DNA from: Chrysomallon squamiferum
Lineage: Eukaryota; Mollusca; Gastropoda; Neomphalida; Peltospiridae
DNA length: 64,000 nt
Assembly (NCBI GenBank): GCA_012295275.1
Contig: CM022675.1
Location: 14,135,017-14,199,016 of the forward strand
Direction: 5' to 3'
Made by a program: the position numbers and the translations under genes. Numbering within the stretch: the first letter of the stretch is position 1; each line of letters begins with the position of its first letter. This document shows positions 1-12,700 of the stretch, piece after piece. The notes beneath the pieces were generated by a model. It saw only the letters and a program-made list of their open reading frames with translations. It had not been told where the DNA came from and did not search any database.

Positions 1-28
1 ATGTACATCATAATTTATTTGTCGATAG

Positions 29-1004
29 ATGTGGCTCCTGGTGTTCTTAAAGTTATTTCAACTCATCAGCCAATCAGAAGCTCAAACGTGTGTGTGTGCC
101 TCAGAAAACACTGATATTTATTCATCTCCACATCAAACAGGCGTCCATCTTGGAGTACTCTCTGCGCCTGATTGTCTCCCTTACAAAAACAAGCAGACGG
201 CTACAGAGATTGATAATTTTGGATATCTTCATGCTCTTGTTGATTTTCATGGACAGGTTACTAAAATAAATAATAAAAGAAGAAACAAATACTCTAAAAT
301 AAACCCATCTGAATGTTAGCCTCAAACCAAATCATTTTTATAATCGTGTATTTTAAAAATCAAAACCCATTGGGTGTAGATAAGTTTATCTATATGCGTA
401 AGTGAGTAAATGAGTTATCATCATATTCGTAAAGAATTTCCTATACCAACTCGTTGTAGGTTAACCTATAGGCCTATCTCTTAAACAAAACCGTTGTTTT
501 ATTTTGCAGGATGCCTGGGTAGACACAAAAACAGTGTACGTTAGGTCTTGCACAGGTAATTAATATTAATAAATATTCATAATTTTATTTCGTTCATTTA
601 TGCACATCCAGAATATTTTATGCTTTAAAATATTTAATTTCAGATCGAGTAGATTTTATTTTGTTATTATTTTATTTCTGTTTTCTACATGAAATTATTA
701 CTGTCGTTATGGGTAAAAGTGTATATGGAAGTCCAGTGGTCCAGATCCTCTGGTATCTTATCTCTAAACTCTAAAATGGATCACCTGCAGTTCCAAGATA
801 TTTCTTTCTATATTCACCACTACATGGATCACAGTAGTCTTTTTAATCACCAAAGGCAATTAATAAGAGATATCGCTCTCGAGATTAGAAAAATTTGCCA
901 GTAGAAATTACTGTGTTATATGAGATTCAAATCCACCAAATCTTTCTACAGTAAATGCTTTTCGGATTTAAAATAGATCTCAAATTCAAGTTGAATATGA
1001 CTTA

Positions 1005-1046
<42 letters not shown>

Positions 1047-3856
1047 GTATTTAATATTTAATAGTTATATGTTTAAATTCTAATTATTTCGAAACTGCCT
1101 TGTAAAATTTAAAAAATTATCTTTAGAGCCGTTCCACTGCGTTTGTGCCACCAACTCAACCATAATAAGATCATCCGAGTCAGAAAACAGTCTACCCCTA
1201 CACCAGCTCTTCCGCAAGAGTTGTCTTACAAACCAAGGTCAAGGCCATGACAGACACTGGACCAGAGTGAAGATTTCACAAAACAAGGTTCAAAATCTGA
1301 TGTTTCATCCTTTAGTATAATAATTATTGTTACAGCATTTTGTATTTTTACTAAGTGTATATTTGCACTTCCTGCCAATTATGCCGTTTCAAAGATCAAA
1401 TAAATTAGCCTTAGTATACAATAACAACAGCAATATCAATAACAATAATATGTGTGTACTATATTTTCTATGAGTGGCGTATATTCAATAAAGCACAGGT
1501 TTCGAAACATCTTCTAAGTGTACCCCTTGATGCGTATCATTTTCACAACATCATGGCAGAGCAACTTCAGTACTGTTACTTGATGCATTAGAAAAATGTG
1601 CACAGGACTTTAATCTGAAAACACAATGAAAATTATAATTTTGAAAAAGAAAAGAGAAAAGAAAAATAGTTCAACTTCCGTACAAATATTGTTTTTACTT
1701 ATTATTTCAGACTAATTCATGAATGTTTACACTCAGTCTTGTTTTACTTTATTATAATTGTTTTTATCGTTTGTTTTTATTTTATTTTATTTTATTTTAT
1801 TTTATTTTATTTTTTTTTTTGCTCTCTTTCTCTTTGTCTCACAGTATGGCTTGGTGAAGACTAATAATGTAGCTTTCCACGATCATTGCGTATGTAAGTA
1901 ATAATATTGATATTGTTTTATTTTACTTTATGTATCTTTATTATTGTTGTTGTTCCTTCTTTTTTTTTTTTTGTTATTTGTTTTGTCGTTTGCTGTTGCT
2001 TTGTAGGTTTTTTTTTGTTGTTTTGGGTGTTTGTTTTGTTTTTTGTTTATTGGGTTTTCTTTTGGAGGGAAAGGAGAGTTGTTTTTTTCTAGGTGTTTGT
2101 TGTTGTTTTGTTTCTATGTGTTTCTTGTTGTTTTGTTGTTGTTTTGGGGAGTTGTTTTGTAATGGGAGGGTTTTACTGGTTTGTTTGTTGTAGTTATTTG
2201 TTTTGTTTATTGGTATGAGTTTTTGTTGTCCTTGTTCTTGATCTTGTTGTTCCTTTTTATTCGTTTTATTTTTTATTTTTTTAGCTATTCACAGCTCTGC
2301 AGGTCATCATCAGAATCTCGAGCTGCCGGGGTGTCCGTATATAATCAGTCGCAGTAACTGGGGGGCACGCCCTCCGCGCGCAGTTCATCACCTAACACAC
2401 AAACCCTCATTCTTGATCGTTCACCATGGCGCCACTGTGGGTTGCTCCTACCGAGAAGAATGTATACGTGAGGTCAGAGCTTACCAAGACTTCCACATGG
2501 ACGGACATGGTAGACGTTATTTATAATGGTCAGAAATATATATATGGTCAAAATCGTCGCCTGCTAATTGTCATTTGTGGTCGGTTTTCTCCTAAACGTC
2601 CATCCTACACCCCATAAATGTATTATATATTACCGTTTCTGTACGAAATGACGTCAGAAAGGAATACTGATCGTCTAGGGCTTTCAAATAAACAAGACGG
2701 ACGTCGTACATATATTGCCATTTTCAGGGATACTGGCACCATGCAGACTTTGTTATACTCATAATCTGTAAAGGTTAAAGTCTAGAAAATGTACATTTAT
2801 TTATTCAATAACAAACACGCTTTCCTTTGTTAGAATTATGGATACATTATTTATATATTTTTACTCTTATTGCTACAACTACTACTACTTTTACTACGAC
2901 TACCACTACCACAACACTACCATTACTACTACTATCCACCATCACCACAGTTATTATATTTGCTATTCCCATGTGTGGTTTTTATAATTATTTAATTATT
3001 CATAAATTTCTGTAAATACTTTTCTATAATTTATTTGCACTGTTTCAGGCTGGGATGACATTGGTTACAGTTTCCTGATCGGCGGTGACGGCAGTGTTTA
3101 TGAGGGGCGTGGCTGGGATAGGGTGGGAGCTCACACACGTCACTACAATAATGATGGTTTGGGTACGTAATTATTTTTAGTTTGGTTCTTCTAGAGCAAT
3201 TAACTTTTCCATTTTTGCAGTACATAATTTTTATCTTTAATCGAAGTGAAAATTTTCTGTAGGTTGTTTTTAATTTTAATCTTTTATTAATTTGCTTTTT
3301 CTTTTATTTCTTTTTGTTTTATTTCTTTCTTTTTTTTTTTTTTTTTTTTTTTACTGTAAGAAATGAAAGTGTATCAAATATGCTTTTTGTAGCATTAATT
3401 AAAATTGTGATCATCAACCTTATTACTGCTACTATTGCTGCTGTCACTACTAATTACTAGAATGCTATTGCTGCTGTGTTAGTACTACTACTACTACTAC
3501 CATACTACCACTACTGCTACTACTACTACTCTACTACTAGTCATCCATTTCTCCATTTTCTCATTCGAATTTAAAGCAAATAAAGAAATTCAGTATATTT
3601 CAGTATTATTTTAATGTACACAGGAACCTGTATGATTGGTAACTACATGAAGACGTCGCCAACACAATGGCAGCTGGATCAGCTGAGACGTCTTTTCGCC
3701 TGTACGGTGTCTAACAACAAAGTAATTTCTGACTACACGTTGCTGGGTCATCGCGACACGTGGAATGGCACACTTTGCCCGGGTGACAGTTTGCATGCAG
3801 TCATTGAAACCTGGCCGCACTTTGACCTGTATCATAAACGAATTGTGTTCGGATAA
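29..3856 (+). CDS. PGRP: Secreted peptidoglycan recognition protein (amidase type) with two SH3b modules
   Basis: Seven coding exons: 29-256, 510-555, 1127-1287, 1845-1893, 2285-2509, 3049-3162 and 3624-3856 (1056 nt, 351 aa); all junctions are GT/AG and phases join exactly. Residues 1-18 form a signal peptide ([10 protein letters not shown] start, cleaved before QTCVCA). Residues ~20-91 and ~93-161 are two SH3b-like modules, each starting CVCA and each split before a short exon ([20 protein letters not shown]). Residues ~178-351 are the PGRP/amidase_2 domain: [49 protein letters not shown]. The T7-lysozyme-type residues are all visible: zinc ligands H208, H317 and C326, plus Y243. The family cuts the muramic acid-L-alanine bond of peptidoglycan; activity here is inferred from intact residues. 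SH3b modules probably add wall binding. Only 28 nt lie upstream of the ATG, so the promoter is outside the window. Confidence 0.93.
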
Positions 3857-4014
3857 GTCTAGAACTTCACACCTTTATCATTTAATATTGTAGTTGTTTT
3901 ACTTTTTTTCTACACATAGTTCGTTTTGTTGTTGTTTGTAGTTATTGTTTGTTTTCTTCTTTTTTCAACACATTATTCGTTTTATTATTGTTTATAGTTA
4001 CTGTTTTTTTCTTT

Positions 4015-4058
<44 letters not shown>

Positions 4059-4218
4059 ATTCGTTTTGTTTTTGTTTATTTGTTTGTTGTTTTATTCTTT
4101 TTTTTTTTTTTTTTTTTTTTTTGTTTTGGTGTTGGGTTTGTATTTTTGCGTGTGGGAGTTTTTTTTGCTGTTCGTTTTTTGTTTTCTTTGGGTGGGTTGG
4201 GGTCGGGGACGGCTATTA

Positions 4219-4250
<32 letters not shown>

Positions 4251-4298
4251 AAACACGTACTGGTGCACAGAAAGTAAAACTTGACTTCTGCATTAAGA

Positions 4299-4304
4299 AA
4301 TAAA
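4299..4304 (+). terminator. Candidate poly(A) signal of the PGRP gene
   Basis: AATAAA lies about 440 nt after the PGRP stop codon, beyond a run of T-rich tracts. It is the first AATAAA on this strand after the stop. In such A/T-rich DNA the hexamer is common, so the assignment is tentative. Confidence 0.4.
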
Positions 4305-4382
4305 CTCGTATGGATTTTACTTTTTTTTCACATACTGTCATGGATGTGTTGAATGAGGAACCCATCACAATGCCTCCAATAA

Positions 4383-4530
4383 TAATAATAATACAATGTT
4401 TCTATTAATAATAATAATGATGATGATGATGATGATGATGATAATGATAATAATGATAATGATAATAATAATGATAATAATAATAATAATGATAATGATA
4501 ACAATGAGGATAATGATAATAATAATAATT
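4383..4530. repeat. Compound (AAT)n/(GAT)n microsatellite
   Basis: Interrupted AAT, GAT and AATGAT units cover about 150 bp. They create artificial poly-Ile/Met and poly-Ser/Leu frames on both strands. Confidence 0.9.
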
Positions 4531-7500
4531 CTAACAAAACGTCTTCGTAAGATATTACCCAGAACAATGACAATGATCATTACCAACACAAGCATTAGTG
4601 TGAAAAACAATAAAACACACAGTCTGACTTTAAGTAAAACACAAACTCTTTTTACAGTGAGAAATAAAGCACTTTTTAATGCAGGCCTATCCCCACTGAA
4701 CACAAAACTGCTGTAAAGCACAAGGCAACATAAACGTTTTTCCCTAAACTGTAAGTGTTAACATCAATTTTTAACATTTAGAACTGCTTTTTATAAATCA
4801 GCATTTCACCTTTTAAAGAGTTGTTTCTAAATACCAGTTTCACATTTAGAATGGCTATTTCTAAATTGATTTTTCATAATTCGAATAAACATTTAAAGAC
4901 TAAAATTTCAGAATGGCCGTTTTTTTCAATTTTCCCATTTACAATGGCTACAGTTCTTTTTAATATAATTTTGCTGGTGACATTACTTTATGTATACTTT
5001 GATTCCTGATGTGCGAAATATACAAATTAAATATACATAATAAAAATTGTTTAAATTCTATTTCAACTGTTATAATCTTAGTTGAGGCATGAAATTAAAT
5101 AATGTTTCTTTGACACCAAAGTTCTTCCAGTTCCAACCAAATAATAACCTAAACTGTAAAATCATTCCATAAAGAATAGGTATAGTGTATTTGCCCCCTT
5201 CCCAAAAAGTTATTATCTTAGCTCTGTTTTACCGAGATGAATCTGAAAACTTTATCTATAATCTGAGGTCAACTATGGTATTAAGTAGTCACTGAAAACA
5301 ATTAAACTGATACATGTTATTAACAACAGAACAAGTACAGTAAATAAAAGCAAAATACAGAAATAAAATATTTTCTTAACGTTGAAAGTACATTTCAACC
5401 AGTTTGCAAGTAGATGATAAAATAATACTGACAATGCTTGGCAAATAAATGTTTCTTTTTGCACATACAGTAATAAACACTAACACACAATTCATTATTA
5501 ACATTGCTTGGTTTGAAACTGTTTTAAAACACAGTTATTAATGTAAACAGAATTTTAAAACATTTTAAAAACACAATCAATTATTAATGTTGCTTGGAAC
5601 AGAAGTCAAAAACCATCAGCAGAGTTGGAGACAGATATGAGAGAACTGCATGTCCCCTTAGCGCCACTCTATTTATAACAGGAAATGTTGTAACATGGAA
5701 TACATAAACATACATTAAAATGTGTAAAAACATTCAATAAGGTGCATTTATAGGGATGATGAATAATTTTTGTGGCAGTGATTTAAGATAGGTTCCAATA
5801 TTCATGCTTATAAAAATAAAATATCAATCAAATCTCTAAGAAGTCAAATTATAACTTTAACAGGCTAATTATTCATATCATGAATATAAATTTCAATGAT
5901 AATTAATAAACAAACAACAAAAATCGTACATTATTTTATTTATATATCTGAAAACATTATTTATATAAGTTTAAAATTCTGTTCTAAACTTGAGAAATGA
6001 ATTATATATTACAATTATTATTTTTATATAAACAAAATCTATAAATTCTTTAAAGTGAAACTCTTTTAAATATTGATCAAACAACAATTTTTAATTAAAT
6101 TTTATATTCTAAAAATAATTTGAAATTAAATTATCACTTTATCTGAAATTTTGTGTTAACTCTACAATATAAATATTCAAATTAAATTAATCTCTTTAGT
6201 TTATTCTTCATGTATTCAGCCTCAGATCAAATTTTATATTTTTTAAGTTACTATTATTGTTGTCATTTTTTTTTTTTTTTTTTTATTATTATTCTTATAA
6301 GCATGGATATTGGATCACAAATTATGCTTTGCAGTTCCAAATTTCAAAATATATTTGTACAAATATATAACTGGAACAACAAGCCTGTTGATGACAACAC
6401 ATACATACATACATAATATATACACAAATTCAGTCTTGAAAATAATTATGTACCTGTACATGACAAACATGGGTCAGTCATTTGCATATTTAAAAAATTA
6501 CATAAGACTCCCTTACACAATATACTACAATAAGAAAAACTGTGAAGAACACATGTATTATGTAACAGTGTTTAACTGACAAATTTGAATGAAATAAACG
6601 TGACAACATTCAAGCATATATGCCTGGGCACCCAAGTCCAGTTGTGTAATATATCCAAAACAGAAACAGTAATAAATGGAAATCTAGTGTGTTGATCCAG
6701 TAGCTAAAATAATACCAGTTAATCATGAAGTATGTTTTATACTGTGAAAACATTCACAGTGGACAGTATGTGTTTTGTAAACTTAGCTCAGTGGTGGGAT
6801 GTTAAGACACATATCAACACAAACAATATACATGCTACACAATTTAGGTATTTAATGCAATGTTAACTAGTAACTAGGTTTTCTTTATGTTTGGGGTGTT
6901 TGTTTTAATTTTGTAAAATGTCATTTTCATTTTCATTTTTGTTTTTTTAAATTGTTAATTTCTCTTCAACAAATTCTGCAACATAAGAGTTTATAGAAAC
7001 ATTCTCAAAGTGACAGGGTGAATGCTTTAGTGTCAACATAAAACACAGCACCAAAATAAACATCAACATTTACAATTATTTTTAAAACATTACCATACCA
7101 ACAGGAATAAATGTAGCATAAATATACATGTATAGACATTCAAAAAATTAAATTAACATGCCATTTTCTTTTTATACATAAAAACTAAATTTAAAAGGCA
7201 AAATTGCTGTAAAAAAACGACCAATTCCAAAAAAGGCAACCATAAACGAACATGAAAACAATATTTTAAAAACAAAAAAACAAAAAAGCATAAAATAAAT
7301 GGTTTTCTTATCTGCATATGATTAAAAATTGTTTAAAGATTGCTTTCTGTACATAACAAATAGAATAAAATGTCATTAATAAATATATTTTTTTATATTT
7401 TTTTTTAAATTTTACACAAAAACAAATAAGCACTAAAAATAGTTTGAAATGTCCAGCACTTCAAGCACATTGCTACATCATATGTAGTACAGAGATTAGG

Positions 7501-7832
7501 TTATATATATATATGGTTTTATATGACAGTTATATGTGGATGTGTATTTATAATACATATATACATAATGGTGTGCGTTATTAAAATTAAATAAAAAAGC
7601 AAATACTTAAATTTAAAAAAAAATATTAATAATAACAACTATAAAAAATTATAATTATGAAAAAAATACTGCTATAAGTAAAACTGAAATTTATTTCTCT
7701 ATATTTATTATTCATAACCAAATTAAGATATGACAGTTTCTTATTTTTTTATACTTATTCTTTATTTCTTTTTTCTTTGATTCTTTCAGTTATTTATTTT
7801 ATTTTATTTTAATTCTGTCTGATTGTTATTCA

Positions 7833-7870
<38 letters not shown>

Positions 7871-9727
7871 CAGAAACTAAGTTAAAGAGACAAATAATCA
7901 ACAATACCAACTAATTATTTTTCTTAAACATAATATTGGAAGAATGAAGACATCAACTTTCTTATTGCCATATATCTGCAAAGTCATCAGGGTTATATTC
8001 ATGAATTATATAAAAATCAAATAAAAACAAACAATGCAGCTCAATATTGAGAAATGATAAAGAATAAATATAAAAATTAATGCATAATAATAACACATGT
8101 GATGTAAAAAATTTAAATTAGTGTAATAGTTTGCAATTCTAATATTAATTATCTTATGTCATCCAGCCAAAACAAGAAAAAATAAAACTGTGATGCATTC
8201 AGTTATTTAACTTAAAAATGAAAATAACAACTCCTTAGTGTTTAACTGTTTGTGTAGATAAGTGTGTGTGTGTGTGGGTGTGTGTGTTTGCTGGTGTGTG
8301 GGTGTGTTCAAATGATTTGTTAACAATAATTACAAAATTACTGAAGCAGTTTTAAATCAGAAATAATTGAACCCAAACCATTTATACATTAGAATAACTG
8401 TCACAGCTTTTTTCTTCTTTTTTTATATGTATGTATACATCTTCACATAAAGAAAACAGATTGTAAAAATAGTTTAACTAGTTCTGACTGGGTTTAAGCT
8501 GATTTAAAAGTTATAATTAACATGGTATTATCTATACAACGTTTTGATAAACATCGCTTCTTTCTTAGTAAAAGTATAACATTAATTTTTTTTTTTTTTA
8601 ATTAAATCCAAAAATCATTTTAGAGGGCATAAATGGGATAGTAGTGCTTTGTGAATATATATATTTTTTATTTTTTTATGAAGTTATTTATAATTAAAAT
8701 ACATTTTCCTTTACTTTTCACTTGTGGTTACTCTAAAATTAAAAATACAAAACATACTAAAAATAAATAAATAACAGCAATAATTTTTAAAAAAACGTCA
8801 GTGTATCTATGAATGAGTGAAGCTGAACAAGTGACATGTTTATCCTTGTACTTCACTCACCCACCTAGATCTGCCACTGATCATTGTGCAGTAAGATTTG
8901 TTATGTCAAATTTAACATCTTGTATTATTCTTACTTTCTATCTCAAGTTTTTTTTTTTTTTTTTAACATAATTCCTTCTCAAACATTAGCTTCCTGGTGC
9001 TAAGTTCTCTTTTAAATATAAATAAAACATATTTAAGCTGTAATTAAATTTTTATTTTTAGGAAACTGTTTTGTTGTTGTCCTGCCTGTTCATTCACACA
9101 CAAAGGTGCATTTTCAGAACACAAATAATGGCAGTATGAGATTCAACTTACTAAATCAAATACATGATAAAAATCTAAATATTTATTTCTGGCATACACA
9201 AAATAATTCTGGTAAAGATTATTTTACTGCATTACTTATTATTAAGTTCTCAAAAGTTATCATCTTGATTAATATTTTGTAAAAAAAACATTATCAATCA
9301 ATTAATTAATAAATTAATATATTTAAGTTGGTAATGTAAATCATTTTATACTGTCCATAAATTTAAAAAGTCATTATTTGAATCTTTTAAAAGGCCAGAT
9401 ATTAGAATAATGGATGTCATTGACAATATATCAGTCTGGTGATAAGGACATTATTGACTGCATCCAGTAAGGGTCTCCCTTGGTATCTGATAAGTCACTG
9501 ACTCATTTACTGCGGCAGATCATCAATGCCTTTATAATAACTTATGCTACCATCTTAAGAATAACTTATATAAATCACTATTCCATAAGTTTCTAGATTT
9601 GGCACTCAAACTGAATTAATTGCAATATCACTTAATGAGATTAAAGCAAATAAAATTAAAAATTAAAAAAATCAGATTTGCTAGAGGATGAAGACAATGC
9701 TTTTAGGAGTTTTAGAAAATGATGAAG

Positions 9728-12700
9728 CTACATCACACTGCTGTCACCATCAACGACATCAAACTGTTTCAGCTGGTGGAAACTCAGACTTGGTTTCTTG
9801 AGTGACAAGTTATTTTTTAGCACTTCACTACTGTTGTTCTCATGTGTCATTAGTCTGTCGTCATACAGTGACAGGCGCATTTTTGAATCTTTGACATGTA
9901 CTGGTGTTTTGATTCGACGTTTTATTTTCTCGCTTGGTTCCAGGTTCTCATCCGATGACTTCAGTGAAACATTTGGTGCTGAAAGCCCTGTGCCCCCATT
10001 ACAACATGACTTTTTGTCACTGCGGCAGCCATCACCACTGCAGAGAGACAGAGATGTTGGTCGCGGTTTTCTAACTGATTCAAACTGTTTAAGTTCTTGC
10101 CAGTTTGAGTCAGATGCATGTGGTGGTGGGCTTAAATTTGAAGCACTCCGAGACTGGCCAGATCCTTTTAATTTAAGAACTGGCTGTGGGCTAATATTTC
10201 TTAACTTGGCAATTCCTACTTCAGCAAAGCCTAAACGATTCTCTCTGTATTCTGACTTGTTTTGTGACTGAACTGAATCTGTAGCCTGTGTGTCACCCAC
10301 TGAATTTGACATCACCCAGTTTTCATTTCCACCACTAACTAAATTAGAATTTCTATGATCACTGTCAGTGACAAGCTGTTTTGGATGTGTCTGTGACCTT
10401 TCATCTGACAACCCTCTGCTGTAGTTGTAGTGATGACTAGCCAGGTTGCTATGGTGAATCTGGGACTGCATGTCATTGGCTAAAAGTCTCTGCGACAAGC
10501 CAACATCTTGCAGCACAAGATTACTGGGTCGTGTATGGACATGTCCATTTTGTAAATGTACTTCAGTCTGTCTTGCTAACAATGTGTTTGGTGGAGGGCT
10601 GAGAGGCTGCTGAACCTCGTTATCATCATCCACGTTCCCTTCAACATCATTTCTCTGTGAATTTGACCTAGATCCAAACAAACTCCATGAAGAAAGTTTC
10701 ACACCCAAATCTTTAGGTCTGAAAAACCTGCCAAATTTTTCTCTTAATGATTTTTTGTCATTGCAATTCTGAAGGTGTCTGTAGGGAACAAAATTTCTGG
10801 GAAGATTAGCAACTTTAGGCTGCATTGTGTGTGTTTCTCGGTCTCCATGCACTTCATTCTGAAGATACGGAATAGGTGTAACACGATGGTGACTTAGCGT
10901 GTCATTTTGAACAAGAGATGTTTCCAAATCATCAGTAACCGACTCAAACCCTCGCAGATCAGCTGGACTGGTCATCCCAGGAATGACCAACTGATTTCCA
11001 GAAACGGTCAGTTCTTCATCACTACGTTTATGAGTATTTCTGTCTACTGTCGGGTTTCTTCCTTGGTGTGGCTGCAGTGTGATGTTTGATCTTGCTAGCT
11101 GTAAGTTGTTTGCTTTTGGTGGAAGTGGCTCACTCTCACTGGGACTCATTGGAAGTACAGTGTCCATTGTAGATCCTGACATACTCTGGTCAACGTGCCA
11201 GTGGTGAGAGTTACCCAGCAACAGTGCAGCACTGTTTTCATTAGGTGAGCTGAGGGATGCTCGGTAATCAACCATGTTGGCTGAGAATATGTCAATGTTG
11301 TGGCCTTGGTCCTGGCTCAGGCTAGTGGTGCCTTTGTCAGAGCAGTCCTGAGTGATGTTTAAGGTGGGGTTCAAGGTGGGAGTTACTCCTGGGGAAACAA
11401 ACAAAGCAAATAAAAATATAAACAACTTAAAAGATTGCTATACAAATATTGTAGATACTAATAACTTATTTATTATGAACAGTGACTAACAATACAGCAC
11501 ACATATTCGTTTCTTTTCTCATTACTTTTACTTCTCACACTCTCATACAAGAAAATAGACAATATAAATGTACCCATGCAAACATAAATTTTGTAATTTA
11601 TATAAATAATTTCTTATCATTATATTAAAAGCTAATATAACTGGGTTGCGACAAAGGTTTATAACATTTAAAGTGAAATTCAAAGTCAGTATTTAGACAT
11701 TTGTACATAGATTTATTCAACTACAAATGTGCCATTTTGTTCACCTTTTACAATATGAACATATGAACCTTTTTCCAACCCAGTACTCTTTTTTAATGAA
11801 GGTATGATAATGTTTAAAACAAACCTCTGTGTCTGGTGTCCTGACACCAGGTTGTCATGATCTCTGAAACTCTCATCTCCACACACAATGTTGTGAGTCG
11901 AGCTTCAGCATCAGCATCCCAGCAGTCCTCTATTGTCTCCCGTAGCGACCGTATTGCCTGTAACATGCCAGCATTGTAACAGGATTAAGGAATAGTCCAT
12001 GTAAAAACAACATATAAAACTGAGAAACCAAAATTCATTTTTCCAATAGCAATAAATCAATAAGTCATTTGACAAATAAAATATTATACTTTTCTTTTCT
12101 CACTTGTTCTCTCAACTAAATAAAATTCTGTGGGATTATGTTAGCTTTCACAAATGTCATAAAACTCATGACAGTTAAGCTGTTGAGATTTACATTTTTT
12201 CTTTTTGTTGTAGTTTTTAAAAAGATACACAAGAAAAAAAACCGTATGTTACCTGATTTGTATCTTTCCATATCTCCGGAAATTTAGGTCGAGCTTTGTT
12301 CCTTGAAACAAGCACCTGCATTTCCTCAAACGAAGGATGAGCACCAACCTCTGCTTGATATGGCAACATGTACTCAGGCACAGGGGCACCTACAAACATA
12401 AATAATAATCATGATTGTAGAAATGATGAAGAGGAAGATAATGTTATCAACGATGATGATGATGTTGTAATATTAAATCAACTTTTGGTGATATTGTAAT
12501 GGTAGTAGTAGTAGTTTTTGTTTTAATGGTAGTGGTGGTAGTAGCATTTTAGTAGTATAGGTGCCAGTGATGTCTTTATAATTATTTCAAACACTGTAAT
12601 CTAAGAATATAAGGGAAAATTGTAACTGTATCTGCAGACTGCATACTGACTTACTGATTTTCATGCATGAATCTAAATCATAAAACAAAAATGTAAGCAA

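Larger units (their letters stand above)
3857..9727. other. Convergent intergenic / 3'-UTR region, no gene seen
   Basis: A 5.9-kb stretch between the stop codons of the converging PGRP (+) and BMPR2 (-) genes. It holds poly-T tracts (4017-4050, 4097-4122, 4227-4250), a mixed (GAT/AAT)n array (4383-4530), a (TA)n run near 7836-7868 and many A/T-rich unique segments. Open frames here run through T or AAT repeats and lack codon character. Part is probably the 3' UTR of BMPR2, but its end cannot be placed. Confidence 0.6.

Noticed and set aside
689-904. 71-codon plus-strand frame inside PGRP intron 2
   Set aside because: No family resemblance. The PGRP exons on either side join in phase without it, and it ends in a stop before any usable donor.
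1907-2193. Overlapping Phe/Cys/Leu-rich frames
   Set aside because: Artefacts of T- and TTG-rich intron sequence.
3949-4284. 111-codon poly-Phe frame
   Set aside because: Translation of poly-T tracts after the PGRP stop.
4365-4721. Poly-Ile/Met and poly-Ser/Leu frames on both strands
   Set aside because: Translation of the compound AAT/GAT microsatellite.
9798-10271. 157-codon plus-strand frame
   Set aside because: Antisense shadow of the BMPR2 tail exon, which has clear family motifs on the minus strand.
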